A DNA stretch of 64,000 nucleotides, from positions 105,912,025 to 105,976,024 of the forward strand of contig OZ038379.1 in assembly GCA_964036045.1 (NCBI GenBank), in the 5' to 3' direction. The notes below the pieces were generated by a model that was not told the origin of the DNA, did no database searches, and saw only the letters and a program-made list of their open reading frames with translations. Position numbers and translations under genes: made by a program. The stretch comes from Eutreptiella sp. 'Long Island Sound 2002' (taxonomy: Eukaryota > Euglenozoa > Euglenophyceae > Eutreptiales > Eutreptiaceae). Below, piece after piece: positions 42,120 through 51,581 of this stretch. Position 1 is the first letter of the stretch, and the number at the start of each line of letters is the position of its first letter.

Positions 42120-42720
42120 GTGTTTTTCCTTGCTGCACTGCAGCGCAGACCAGTTCTGTACCACTCCAGGTGGTTGCTGGCTGTGCTTTGGCCTTGGCCA
42201 TCTGTACTTCGAGGTCAGCTCACACCCACCACCCTCCCACGGTGCCGGCTAGTCTCTAACCCTTGCCCTGCAGGTCTTGCTCTTGCTGCCCCTGTCTTGC
42301 TCTTGCTCTCTGGCACGCGAAGACGTGTCATACCCGAACTCCGGGGGCGCAAAGGCGTCTTCGGGGGCGCAACGGCGTCTCAACGTTTCACCAAAAGATT
42401 TTTCTGCTTGACGCTTCAACAGGTGCCTTGCTATACTGCGGCGCTTACCTGTTCAGTACCACACCTTGTGTGCGCTGGCGCCCACACATCCAAGTCAACT
42501 CGCACCCACCACCCTCCCGTGGGCCGCACTCTCGCTGCCCCTGTCGTGCTCAGGCTTTCTGACAAGTAAGGACGTGTCACGCCCGTGCTCTGGGGGCGCA
42601 AAGGCGTCCCGATGTTTCACCTTTAAGCTGTTCCGCTCTTTGCTTCATTGGCTGCCCACACACCCTGGTCAGCTCGAACCCACCGCCCTCCCAGAGTGCC
42701 GGTTAGCCCCCGACTCTTGC
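42120..42720. repeat. Diverged tandem units sharing an endonuclease-derived block
   Basis: Three related stretches, each with a CACCACCCTCCC-like segment; two carry the block GACGTGTCA ... GGGGGCGCAAAGGCGTC (42,325-42,380 and 42,573-42,618). The block recurs at 43,812-43,862 inside the copy C endonuclease frame. Confidence 0.6.
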
Positions 42721-42724
42721 TCTG

Positions 42725-42814
42725 TGGGTCTCTCTCCCCCCCTCTCCCTCGCTCTCTCTCCCACCCTCTCTCTCTCTCTCTCTCTCCTTCTCTCTGGCCC
42801 TCCTCCCATTGCGC

Positions 42815-42852
<38 letters not shown>
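42725..42852. repeat. (TC)n microsatellite
   Basis: Long CT-rich tract, with pure CTCTCT at 42,762-42,784 and 42,820-42,849. Frames here are simple-sequence artefacts. Confidence 0.95.
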
Positions 42853-42853
<1 letters not shown>

Positions 42854-42892
42854 AAAGGGGATTTCGGGACGTTCGGTGGATCTCTATCCCCC

Positions 42893-42955
42893 CCCGGGGT
42901 TCGAACCCTCCTCCACAGGACAGAAGAGGTGCGGTATACCCACTGAGCTACGACG
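42893..42955 (-). other. tRNA-like pol III promoter module (SINE head?)
   Basis: Minus strand has an A-box-like TAGCTCAGTGGGTA and, 38 nt on, a B-box GGTTCGAACCC. The cloverleaf does not close: D-stem and acceptor stems do not pair, T-stem pairs only partly. So it is a tRNA-derived SINE head or tRNA pseudogene rather than a working tRNA. It lies at the 3' boundary of LINE copy C. Confidence 0.55.
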
Positions 42956-43510
42956 AGTGGTTATTGTTTCCACCATTCCTGTTCCCCCCTGTGTGTCATC
43001 CCCTGCCAAGCATATCGCCTTTCGCATGGGGGTGTGCTCAGCAGCGTGTAGAGGAACCGCACAGCGTCTCCGGATACCGGGTCCGCCTGCCTAAAGAGCG
43101 TTCTCTGGAACAGCCGTAAGAGGTCAGCTCGGCCCGCCAGCCACGCATGCAGTCTCCAGTTCTGCTCACAGAGGAGGGCACTGCTCTGTGTCCCTCGGCC
43201 GTCGGACAGTGGAGGAGCGCCTCCCACTAGAACGGGTGCCACTTGCTTGCACTTTTGGGTCGCCACTGGACCTGCATGTTCGTCAGGGCCTGAGTCTTCA
43301 GGGTCCAGTTGATTTGGACCATCACCGAGTAGAGTTCTTGGCTGCTCATCAGCAATGGCTCCCCATGATTGTCCACAATCTCACAGTGCATCCTGGTGCT
43401 GTGTGGTTGGTCCAGTCGGAGCCAGATCTGCTGATTGTGGGCCCAGGCCATTGTGGTCAGCTCGGCATCGACTGCCCTCAGCCCTTCGTTTGCAATGGCG
43501 TCCAGCTGGC

Positions 43511-44353
43511 TCAGTGCTTGCACCTTGAAACACTGGCGTTCTTGTTGAGGCTTGACCTTCTTTGGGGCTGGCGGAATTTGTGTGCAGGGGGCATGTCGCT
43601 GCTGACGTGGTCCCTGCTCCTTCGGTCAATGCGGCGTAATCTCTGTGGATCGAGCCGCTCTCCTTCCCGAGGGTAGCCGTACGTGAAGCCCGTTGGACAC
43701 GATGACTCTTTGTTCTTGATGTCCGTCAGAGTTAGACAATGGATGTCCACCGAAACATCCTGCAGACCCGCTTTCGCCAAAGTTGCAACCTCTTGTCCTC
43801 GGGCACGTAAAGACGTGTCATGCTCAAACTCTGGGGGCGCAAAGGCGTCCTTATGTTTCACTACTAGACTATTGTGATCAGCACATAAAATCAGGTTCGG
43901 TCCATGCAACTCCTTGGCGATGTCTTTCCATTGCAACTGTCGTCGCGTGTGCTTGTGATGGAAATGGACCACCACTACAGTGATCTCTAGTGGACCACTC
44001 GACAGTGAGGCTTTCAGCGCCTTGGAAGACAAGAACGTCATTGATTGTAATGTCCACTTGGATGTTTTCCACGCCAGTGCCAGTCCTCCCTGTCCTTCTT
44101 CATGGCGTGGTCCGTCCAGGCCATACCTGTACTTTGATAGGCACCGCGTGCCCGCCTGACGATCCTCCGCCGTGACGAAGTGGGGCTCTTGGATGGCGAA
44201 GAAATCCACCTCCAAAGACCGAAGCAGTGACCCTAGGGCCACTATGCGAGTTTGCTTTCGCTTTCTCATGGTTATTTTAGTTTGATGTCCATTCACATTT
44301 TGGGACAAAACTCTGAGCGTGCTGCTCAGAGGGATGCTTGATGCAGACGTCAT
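43511..44353 (-). pseudogene. LINE copy C AP endonuclease
   Basis: LRVLSQNVNGH, VDFFAIQEPHF (catalytic Glu), GGLALAWKTSKW and LILCADHN identify the endonuclease fold. A stretch KDAFAPPEFEHDTS after ADHN is encoded by the repeat block found at 42.3-42.6 kb. The frame degenerates after about residue 230 (TGFTYGYPREGERL then no SDH in frame). Its ATG (44351-44353) overlaps ORF1's TGA in ATGA. Confidence 0.75.
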
Positions 44354-45952
44354 CTTGCTACTCCATTGGACGACGAAGCCTCATCCTCTTTCAAGTCCCG
44401 CTTGCGTTTGAGGGAGCTGATGACCTTGTCAACTTGATCGCCCAATTCCATGGCCTTGGCCATTTCACTCGCCGTGATTAAGGCTTGCTTGCGTGTCTTG
44501 GCGTCATCTGTGCTCCTGGGCCGGTCTGTGATACGCTTTTTGCGCGCCTCATAGCCCGCCTCGGAGATCACAAACATTGGAGGCATTCCAGAATCCGACA
44601 AGTAGACTTTTCCAATTAGCTGTGACACACTTTCCCCGGTCAGCCGCCATGTGGCTGTGCGCATCTCCTCAACACTCCACCTGACACGGTCTGCGATGTA
44701 TCGGCACTGTCCCGAAGGGGCAAGAACCTCAGTCAGATCCGAGAGATACCACCAAGGTGCCACATCCAAGATGTACACTGTGCCCACCAGTTCCTTCTTG
44801 CACGTCGAGGGGACAAAGGGCTTGGAGATGATGTCTCCGTCGAGGAACTGCCCTGTCTTCAGGTCCTTGAAGACAGCCCCGACGGCCGCCAGCAGTTCAC
44901 GACACCTTGTCTTCAACAGCGAGTGCCCAGTTTCTGTGAGACCCAGCAGTAGCTTACTTGGGCCCAACACATGGATTTTCACTGGCGACTGCGCTTGCCA
45001 GACGCCCGGGATCGTCCAGAACATTGCGAGAACTGAGACATACAGCATGGGCGACCATGTTTCCTTGTGTGTCTTCTTTATCCAAACGTCATAGACAGCA
45101 GACATGTTTGTCAAGTTGGCCCCACGATACCATTCCACTGGCTGAATTTGGAACCTTGGCTTGGACCCGAATTGTGAAACCACGGTATTCACTTGTTTCT
45201 CATTCAGTTCCGTGAAAAACAACTTTGAGTTCCGTGGGTTTGTTCCCGGAAGGAGATGGACTTCATCAGAGTTCAGGCCGATAGACCCCAACAGCCCAGT
45301 GATCAGGTCATTGTGGACCTGGATGGCGTACTAATTGTCCCGCACCACTAGCTCATGGAACACCACTTTGTCAACCTCTGCTCCAGGTGTCATAAGTCGC
45401 AGGAGCTTGTACGTTGGGGGCGGCGACAGGTTCCTGGAGTCTCTTGTGCTGCTCGCAATCCAGACATTAAATCGACCATGTGTGCGTATGTGCATGAGAG
45501 ACCTGTCTACCATTTGCATCTGGGCGCATGCGAAAGGCAAGTTGGAATTGAGGGCGAGTGCCCGATTGAGAAACGATGGCTTGTCATCATCATCGCTGAA
45601 AGGTTCAAGTAGCATGGCGACAAAGCGGCCCAGCACGGGCAGATCAGTAAGCCGCCTCTTAATTGCATGTTGAATTGGTTCATACCCAGTCATTTCCCCA
45701 ACGAGCACAACGTTGGGGCGACTGCCGTAAAGGACGGCAGCCAGTTTTTCGGACGAGTCGCAGTCCTTGAAGAGGTCGAATGACAGGGAGACAGCCTGTG
45801 TAACTCCACTCTTCAGCACCACTTCGTCCTAGATGATGCAAACGGCGTCATTGATGGCTGCCAAACACGCCAATTGGCCGGCGGCGGCAGGGACGATGAC
45901 CTCATCGCTTGGTGTGGCCAGACGGGCTTGGGTGTCCCAGACACTCATGCGG
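44350..45952 (-). pseudogene. LINE copy C ORF1
   Basis: One frame of about 534 codons from ATG at 45952 (MSVWDTQARLATPSD) with two TAG stops (45829-45831 and 45331-45333). Includes VVLVGEMTGYEPIQHAIKRR, WSPMLYVSVLAMFW, ELVGTVYILDVAPWWYL and a basic end SSLKRKRDLKEDE. I see no certain domain; the C-terminal basic stretch could bind nucleic acid or act as a nuclear signal. Ends TGA inside ATGA with ORF2. Confidence 0.65.
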
Positions 45953-46028
45953 TCAAGGAACAGGGAGGTGACGTCGGTGGCAAGTTGTCAAGGCCCAGCG
46001 GCCCGGGCAAGCATGGACAAAAAGACAC

Positions 46029-46050
46029 CGAAAAAAATAGACACTCAGAA
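46029..46050 (-). other. Spliced leader, genomic copy 2
   Basis: Minus strand: TTCTGAGTGTCTA, seven T, CG, matching the 3' 22 nt of the Euglena leader. It stands about 75 bp before the ORF1 ATG of LINE copy C. Upstream flank is a C-run. Confidence 0.85.
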
Positions 46051-46227
46051 GGGGGGGGGGGGTGCCCGTTGCTTGCTTTTAAGTGCCTCCGTGAGTGCCT
46101 TGGTCGCGTATTTGTATAGTTTAACGGGGTAGTGGGGGTTGGAGGCCTTTTCGATTTCGCTCGCCGGTCGTGTGACCATCTCCTTGTGGTGGGGGGGGAT
46201 TTCGTCCTCTGTAGCTTGTGTGTCGAT

Positions 46228-46251
46228 GGGGCCCGGGTTTTTGTCGAGGTC
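46228..46251 (-). other. 2A-like motif (B-0)
   Basis: Encodes DLDKNPGP after DHTTDG. The Glu of the signature is Asp. A further degenerate relative (DGRGADPGP) lies near 47,540. Together with B-1 to B-3 this gives up to four or five such motifs in one element if both parts belong together. Confidence 0.65.
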
Positions 46252-46499
46252 TCCATCGGTGGTGTGGTCACGTGTCACCCTGGTTGGGGAAGGATGGATC
46301 TGCTGTTTGTTGGGGGGGTAGGGTGTCCGTCGCCGGGGTGGTGGGTCACTCCGGAGCTGTCCCCCTCCCGTAGGGGGGAGGTGCTTTCCCGGGGGTTGGG
46401 GGGGCTCTGCCTGTTTCTATGAACCCCACACGGGCGCGGATGGTGCACAAGCTGCATGTACGTGGTTCACAGTCACAGTCGCAGGCGTGGTGGCCTGTT

Positions 46500-47290
46500 T
46501 TGTCCGCGCGTCACAACATGGCCTCCGCAGTTTGGGGCAATATGTATATGGTGCGTCCCAGACGCTGTGCCCGTCTGTCTGGGCTTGCGGTCTCTGTGTT
46601 CGTAGGCATGGCAGCGGTCTGTGGCAGGCCACTCTAGGCACGTCCATACCACGCCATACGACGGGCCCTCGTAGCCCCGCGGCTGTCGGGTCGTCGGTGC
46701 TTGCCGTCCATGCCTCCCAGCAGGGCCTCCGCAGTTCGGAGCCATATTCATATGATGCGTCCCAGACGCGTGGTCTGTCTGTCTAGAACTGTGCTGCCTA
46801 TGTCACTTGGAGGAGTGGCGGCGGTCTGGTGCAAGCCACGGTGGGCGTGTGCATACGACCGGCCGTTTGTGACCCCGCGGCTGTCGGGTCATGCATGCAT
46901 ACCGTCCTTCCTTCACAACATGGCCGCAGTTCAGCGCCATATTTATATGATGCGTCTCAGACGCTGTGCCTGTCTGTCTGGGTCTGTGCTGCCTGTGTCA
47001 TTCGTAGGCGTGGCTACAGTATGGTGCAAGCCGCAGTAGGCGCGCCCATACGACCGGCCGTTCGTGATCCGGCCGTCGGGTCGTCCCTGCGAGCCGTCCT
47101 TGTCTCACATCATGGCCGCGGTTCGGGGGCATATGTATATGATGCGTCCCAGACGCTGTGCCTGTCTGTCTGGGACTCTGCTACCTGTGTCACTCGTGTG
47201 CATGATTGTGGGCTGGGGCAGGCCTCGGTGGGCGTGTCGTTACGGCCGGCCACTCTTAACCCTGCGGCCGTCGGGTCGTCCATGCGGCGT
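46500..47290. repeat. ~200-bp tandem repeat, four units
   Basis: The landmark TGCGTCCCAGACG (or TGCGTCTCAGACG) recurs near 46,551, 46,760, 46,949 and 47,143, with shared ATATGTATATGAT-like sequence before it and CGGCCGT...GTCGGGTCGTCC after. Overlaps the 3' end of the ORF0 frame. Function unknown; internal monomers of the LINE are possible. Confidence 0.8.
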
Positions 47291-49176
47291 GGGTCGTCAA
47301 CGCGGTCTTCCGCTCCAGGTTCACGCCAGCATCGGCGGCTCAATGTGGAGAAGGAAGTGAGGCAGGGGTTAATGAGGGTCACAAGTTCCCGTGTTGTCCC
47401 GTTCATGCACGTGCATGCGCATACCTCCCTGAGCACGTCAGGGGACGCGCAGTGGTGCTGGTCCGGGCGTGCGATGGTGGGGATGTTGGGGACGATTGTC
47501 CCCGATTCCCCTTTGTGGGTCCTGGATCGGCGCCTCTTCCATCGCGGCTGTCGTGGTCGTGTCTGCTGCCCTTGGTGTGCGGCCACAACGTCCCAGCCTC
47601 CGGTGAACGGGAAAACCCCAGTCTGTCCCCAGCCGGACGGCTCCGGTGCCTGTTCCGCATGTACCTCGTGCTGTTGCGCTCTTTCCCCATGGGACTGGGC
47701 GGGGGCATGTTGGTGTGCGGGGGGGTGGAGGTCCGGTGCGTCTAGTGTGTAGTACACCTGTTGGTGCTGTTGTGGGTGTACCATTTCCGGTGCCGTTTCG
47801 TAGGCCGGGTAGTTACCCCGATACCGTTGTTGGTGACGGGGGTCTTGCGAGTACTCCGCCAGTGGTCGGGCCCTGTCCCGCGAGAGCCATGTCGACAGGT
47901 AGCCCCCGGCCGGGTCTGCGCCGGTCTCGGTGCGGAGGACTTCAAGTGCGGCGGCGTTCTGTTTGCTCAACTGTGCCCATGTCCCTGGCGTGTCCTCTGG
48001 AACTACGTACCGACCATGCCTGTCTACTACTGCTCGGTACTGCGTCTGTGGTCCGTACTGTGTCTGTGGTGGAGGGGGTGCCTCACTGTAATAAGGTGCC
48101 GGCTGTGCCGCCGTCGGCTCCATGTGTGGTGCCGCCTGTAGTGGTGGGGGCTGTCGGGTCATGTCCCTGTGGCCGTGTTGAAGGGCCGGGACAGCGCAAG
48201 GTACTTCCGGGCTGTGGGGGTTGCGGTAAAACCGCAGTGGTTCCGACAAAGGGGTTGGAGGGGGGGGTGCGGGCTGGGGTTGGTATCCGGGGTCGTGCAA
48301 GAGGACCTGCCGTTCACCTTGGCGCGTGTCGATGTTCACGCAATAGCGCCTGCACGTTTGGGACGGCTCACATTCGCCATGTTGCGACTCGGTCGGATCG
48401 CGGTTCTGGCCTCCGTGTCTAGGTGTGCTGATGCGTTGTTGTGCCGAGGCTTCGGGTATCACAGTTTGCGGTGGTTGCTGGATGGATCGGCAGATTCCTA
48501 CTACGGAGTCCGCAAGGGACGTCATTGCCCGCAGGGCGTGGGTGAGTTCGCCCTTGGAGCTGCACTTCCGAGACTTTTTCCGGCGGCTGTAGCTGTCACT
48601 GTCGCTGTCGCTGGTGTTGTCAGAATCCGTATCCCTGCGTGACCGTCTGCCTCCTCGCTTCAGACCCACCAGTCGCAACGTCATGTGAATGGGTCCGTGT
48701 GCGGTCGAGGTCGGGATCGGGTCGTTGTCTCCGAGCGGCTGCCCTTGGTAGAACAGTCGCTGGTGATGTGGTGGGGGTAGGTGTGGCATGAGGTGATGGA
48801 GGGCATGTTTGATGCCCATGACTGACCCGGTTGCCGGGAGGCAAACCCGGGGTCCGGCGACGCTCACGATCACCGAACTACAGTGCCAAGCAAGGTGGGT
48901 TGGGGAAGGGGGGGTGGAACGATGCGAGAACGCCGTGTTGCAGCAATTTCTAGTGTGCAAACGTTGCGGAAAATGCAAGGACAGCGGTGTCACATTCAAC
49001 ACCGGGTGTAGCCCCAGTTTTTGGTGTGGCTCCTTCGCGGAGTCATTTGTTACAGTTACGGAGTAGTCTGAGTAGTGACACGGACGGGGAGCAGGGCTCC
49101 GCACCGTCGTTATGGTTGGTGTTTTTGGCGGGGTGCGTCGCTTCGCTCCGCCGTTGACCAGTTCATGGTGTGTCAT
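47110..49176 (-). CDS. LINE copy B ORF0 with ubiquitin-like domain
   Basis: The open frame reaches 49,239; the first ATG is at 49176 (MTHHELVNGG), about 688 codons. At 48,650-48,875 it encodes a ubiquitin-like fold: SVIVSVAGPRVCLPATG (two strands), IKHALHHLM (helix), PPPHHQRLFYQGQPLGD (cf. ubiquitin's QRLIFAGKQLED) and GPIHMTLRLVG followed by KRGG. A Ser/Asp-rich and basic stretch follows (DSDSYSRRKKSRK), then a long Pro/Gln/Tyr-rich segment and a helical part (LSKQNAAALEVLRTETGA) shared with copy A ORF0. The last about 120 residues overlap the 200-bp repeats and may not be native. Gag-like RNA-packaging is a guess. Confidence 0.65.
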   Translation of the reverse strand: MTHHELVNGGAKRRTPPKTPTITTVRSPAPRPCHYSDYSVTVTNDSAKEPHQKLGLHPVLNVTPLSLHFPQRLHTRNCCNTAFSHRSTPPSPTHLAWHCSSVIVSVAGPRVCLPATGSVMGIKHALHHLMPHLPPPHHQRLFYQGQPLGDNDPIPTSTAHGPIHMTLRLVGLKRGGRRSRRDTDSDNTSDSDSDSYSRRKKSRKCSSKGELTHALRAMTSLADSVVGICRSIQQPPQTVIPEASAQQRISTPRHGGQNRDPTESQHGECEPSQTCRRYCVNIDTRQGERQVLLHDPGYQPQPAPPPPTPLSEPLRFYRNPHSPEVPCAVPALQHGHRDMTRQPPPLQAAPHMEPTAAQPAPYYSEAPPPPQTQYGPQTQYRAVVDRHGRYVVPEDTPGTWAQLSKQNAAALEVLRTETGADPAGGYLSTWLSRDRARPLAEYSQDPRHQQRYRGNYPAYETAPEMVHPQQHQQVYYTLDAPDLHPPAHQHAPAQSHGERAQQHEVHAEQAPEPSGWGQTGVFPFTGGWDVVAAHQGQQTRPRQPRWKRRRSRTHKGESGTIVPNIPTIARPDQHHCASPDVLREVCACTCMNGTTRELVTLINPCLTSFSTLSRRCWREPGAEDRVDDPRRMDDPTAAGLRVAGRNDTPTEACPSPQSCTRVTQVAESQTDRHSVWDASYTYAPEPRP

Positions 49177-50560
49177 TGTTTTTTTTTTCCAACACTGGTG
49201 AGTTCGGCCATCAAGGCAGACAGTGTACTTAGGCAGCAATGGCCTAGAGGTATGTACAGCAAAGTCAGCTTAACCAATGGGTGGTATGCGGGTATGGCAG
49301 TTCTCCACAGAGGGAGAGCCCAATGGGGGCGCAGGACCTGTATGTACTGTACACTCCATGCAGGTGGTGGGGCCTGCCACGACCACAGAGGGTCAACACC
49401 TAGAAAACTGTGGAGTTGTGACTAGATCAAAAAAATAAGAACAAAGAGCGACTAACAGTCAGGAACTACAGGGAGTCCCTACCGCAGAATCGAAAAACTC
49501 ATACACTGGGGTGGAAAGTGGTTGTTGGGGTGTATCCCTCAACGCAGAGCCGATACACTGGGGCGGTATCAGACTTGGATCTCCCGAATAGGGGACCCAG
49601 TGAGTTGAGTGAAGGGGAGGTCAACGCCGTCTCTGTCGGGTGACCCCGTAAGCTGGACAGCAGCCGGACTATGGGGTCGCAAGCACCGCCGTTTACAGAC
49701 ACGGACGTCGGGGGACAACGGGCGCCGACGCTTTAACTGTAGAACGCGCAGGGCCGCCAACTCGCTCTCCAGATACTGGCCCTTCTCTCGCCAAGCTACC
49801 TCCTGCCAGTGTTCAGTGATTGTGACCGAGTCGCCCCACTGACGCGCCAAAAGACGCCCAGTACTGAGGCCGACGCACGGGGAGTGTAGCCGTCGCTTCA
49901 AGGCAACTGCCGATTCGTATGTCTCCTTGTGATGGGAGTGAATCAGTTCCGCATATGAGGATCGGATAGACCGGGATGTGATGGAGAAAGCTGCCCTATA
50001 CAAGCGTTTAGCCTCCCCCATGCACGTGCGGAGCCACTGCTCGTGGGCCCTCATGCGGTAGGCCATCATGGAGGCCCATGTCATATATTTCTGATGGGAC
50101 ATGGATGCATGGTGCAGAGTGGCACCCCCGATGGTGCGTGTCTAGCGCTGATATACCCCCAGGAGGGTGGTGGTCAGTTTGTCATTGTGTGTCATGGTGG
50201 TCATGGTGTGCCATTGTGGTGTTGCATGGTGCGAGGGTGGTGTTCGCTGGCGGGGAGCAGGGCTCCACACCGCCGTCGCCGATGTAGTATAGGAGTGCCA
50301 TGATGTTTATCACGCAAACCATGAGATGAAGTGTCCATGTCTTGTATGGGTTCGTTCTCGTGCGTTTGGTGTTCGGGTGTGTGTAGCGGGGAGCTGGGCT
50401 CCGCACCGCCGTCGGGTCGGTCCTCGTGGAGTCGGTCATGGTCTGTCGTGAGATGTTGGTGTGCTGGCGGTGAGCTGCGCTCCGCACCGCCGTTACAGTT
50501 GTAGGGTGCTGTAGGTTTTATCCCACAAAGGTACCTTATGCGGGGAGCAGAGCTCTACTC
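49086..50560. repeat. Dispersed hairpin monomers in LINE 5' region
   Basis: GCGGGGAGCAGGGCTCCGCACCG-like units near 49,085, 50,252, 50,386, 50,468 and 50,540; GGAGC/GCTCC can pair around AGG. The four right-hand copies are 70-135 bp apart. A run of ten A (minus strand, about 49,178-49,187) next to ATGACACACC suggests a separate about 1-kb retro-insertion between monomers. Confidence 0.6.
49569..50102 (-). CDS. Unrecognised helical ORF upstream of ORF0
   Basis: 177 codons from ATG at 50102. Helical, Arg-rich first part (YRMRAHEQWLRTCMGEAKRLYRAA), then LKRRRPLSPDVRVCKRRCL, and two copies of LTGSP near the end. Lies between hairpin monomers and upstream of a poly(A) run, so it may be a retro-inserted fragment. 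No family recognised. Confidence 0.4.
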   Translation of the reverse strand: MSHQKYMTWASMMAYRMRAHEQWLRTCMGEAKRLYRAAFSITSRSIRSSYAELIHSHHKETYESAVALKRRLHSPCVGLSTGRLLARQWGDSVTITEHWQEVAWREKGQYLESELAALRVLQLKRRRPLSPDVRVCKRRCLRPHSPAAVQLTGSPDRDGVDLPFTQLTGSPIREIQV

Positions 50561-50564
50561 CGCT

Positions 50565-51540
50565 GTTTCAGGAGGGTAGACCATCTCTTTGCTTGGTGTA
50601 GTTGCGTAACATACGGTGGGGCGGCCTTATCGGACTTCATGCTCCAGGCTCGCAGCGGATCTCGTGTGTCCCCTGGCAGCCTGTTGTAGCCCACCCAGTC
50701 GTACTTGATCTCAGGCTTCGGGACATCCAACTTGTCGGTCCAATTGTCGGCCACACGGTCAGGGGCCGCGCTGGGGCTCTCATGCATGGCCAAGTCCTGC
50801 ACGTAATACGTCTGAGTAGCGGGCATGTCGCCAGCTTGCAGTTCTCGGAAGGCAGTGGTCATCTGAGGATCGTTGGTCCACGCGGGAGGCGTTAGGGGTG
50901 TTCTTGTGGTCCTTCGTGATTTCAGCTAGGTCCATCACCTCGTCAATGTCCCCAGCGTTGTGCAGGGTGGAGATACCGCGAGCATACTTGGTGTCTGGGC
51001 TGATGACGGTCTCCAAAAATTTGTGTCCATGGTCGACATCATCCGCCTTGTCGGACTCTGGGTAGTCTTGCACGTCGGACTTCGCTTCCTCGGTTACCCC
51101 ACCCATCTTCGCACTGACGGTGTGCAGGAAGGTAGGGTAATTGTAATACTTCTGGACAGCGGGTATGTCGCCAGTTTGAATTTCTCGGAGAGCAGTGATC
51201 AACTGAGGGTCCTCGGCCCAAGCGCGGAGAGTGTCAGGACAGTTCTTGTTGTTCTTCATGATCTGAGCCAGGGCCATCACTTCGTAGAAATGGTCCAGCA
51301 GCATGGGGTTCTCAGTGATACCATGGACGGACTTCTGCAGGGCTTCAGCTTCACTGGAGTGCGTCTGGAGGTAGTCCTTCACGGAGTCCCAATCATTATC
51401 GCCCACACTATTCGGGCGGCACAGAGGGATCTAGGTGCCATCGTCCAACTCGATCATGTCGTATGGGAACATAGCCGAGGGCTTATGGCCGGCCTGTCCA
51501 GTCGGTCTACCGGGCCAGCCTCGGGACATGGGTGGCAAGT
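50565..51540 (-). pseudogene. STI1-like (Hop/Hip-type) repeat protein, retrocopy
   Basis: Begins about 25 nt after the spliced leader; likely ATG near 51,529 (MSRGWPGRPTG). Then MFPYDMIELDDGT, TAG at 51431, IPLCRPN, and two internal repeats: EVMALAQIMKNNKNCPDTLR with AEDPQLITALREIQTGDIPA, and EVMDLAEITKDHKN with NDPQMTTAFRELQAGDMPA. The DP-x-L and EIQ-x-D pattern resembles STI1 repeats of Hop/Tic40-type co-chaperones (family guess from pattern). A one-base deletion near 50,885 breaks the second repeat. The frame merges into LINE hairpin monomer sequence near 50,565. Confidence 0.5.
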
Positions 51541-51554
51541 GCCGCTCTGAGATT

Positions 51555-51581
51555 GCAAAAAAATAGACACTCAGAAAGTGA
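51555..51581 (-). other. Spliced leader, genomic copy 3 (nearly full length)
   Basis: Minus strand: CACTTTCTGAGTGTCTA, seven T, then GC. It starts exactly where DIRS copy 2 gag similarity ends (gag ...AAGGTC). So the insertion begins at, or within a base or two of, the leader's 5' end. Confidence 0.88.

Larger units (their letters stand above)
42961..46050 (-). mobile_element. LINE copy C, spliced-leader-headed
   Basis: A different LINE lineage: ORF1 (44,350-45,952), ORF2 with APE endonuclease (43,511-44,353) and a further fragment (42,961-43,523: MAWAHNQQIWLRLDQPHS; LHAWLAGRADLLRLFQ). No RT is present, so the 3' part is lost. Its 5' end is a copied spliced leader, so the inserted RNA had been trans-spliced. 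It separates the two parts of LINE copy B. Confidence 0.75.

Noticed and set aside
42700-42855. Arg/Glu-repeat and Ser/Leu-repeat ORFs
   Set aside because: Pure (TC)n microsatellite translation.
42893-42955. Functional tRNA gene
   Set aside because: D and acceptor stems do not pair and the anticodon loop is too long.
46029-46050. SL RNA gene
   Set aside because: The leader is followed by GTGTC and coding sequence, with no Sm site or 5S rRNA neighbour; the 5' few leader bases are missing.
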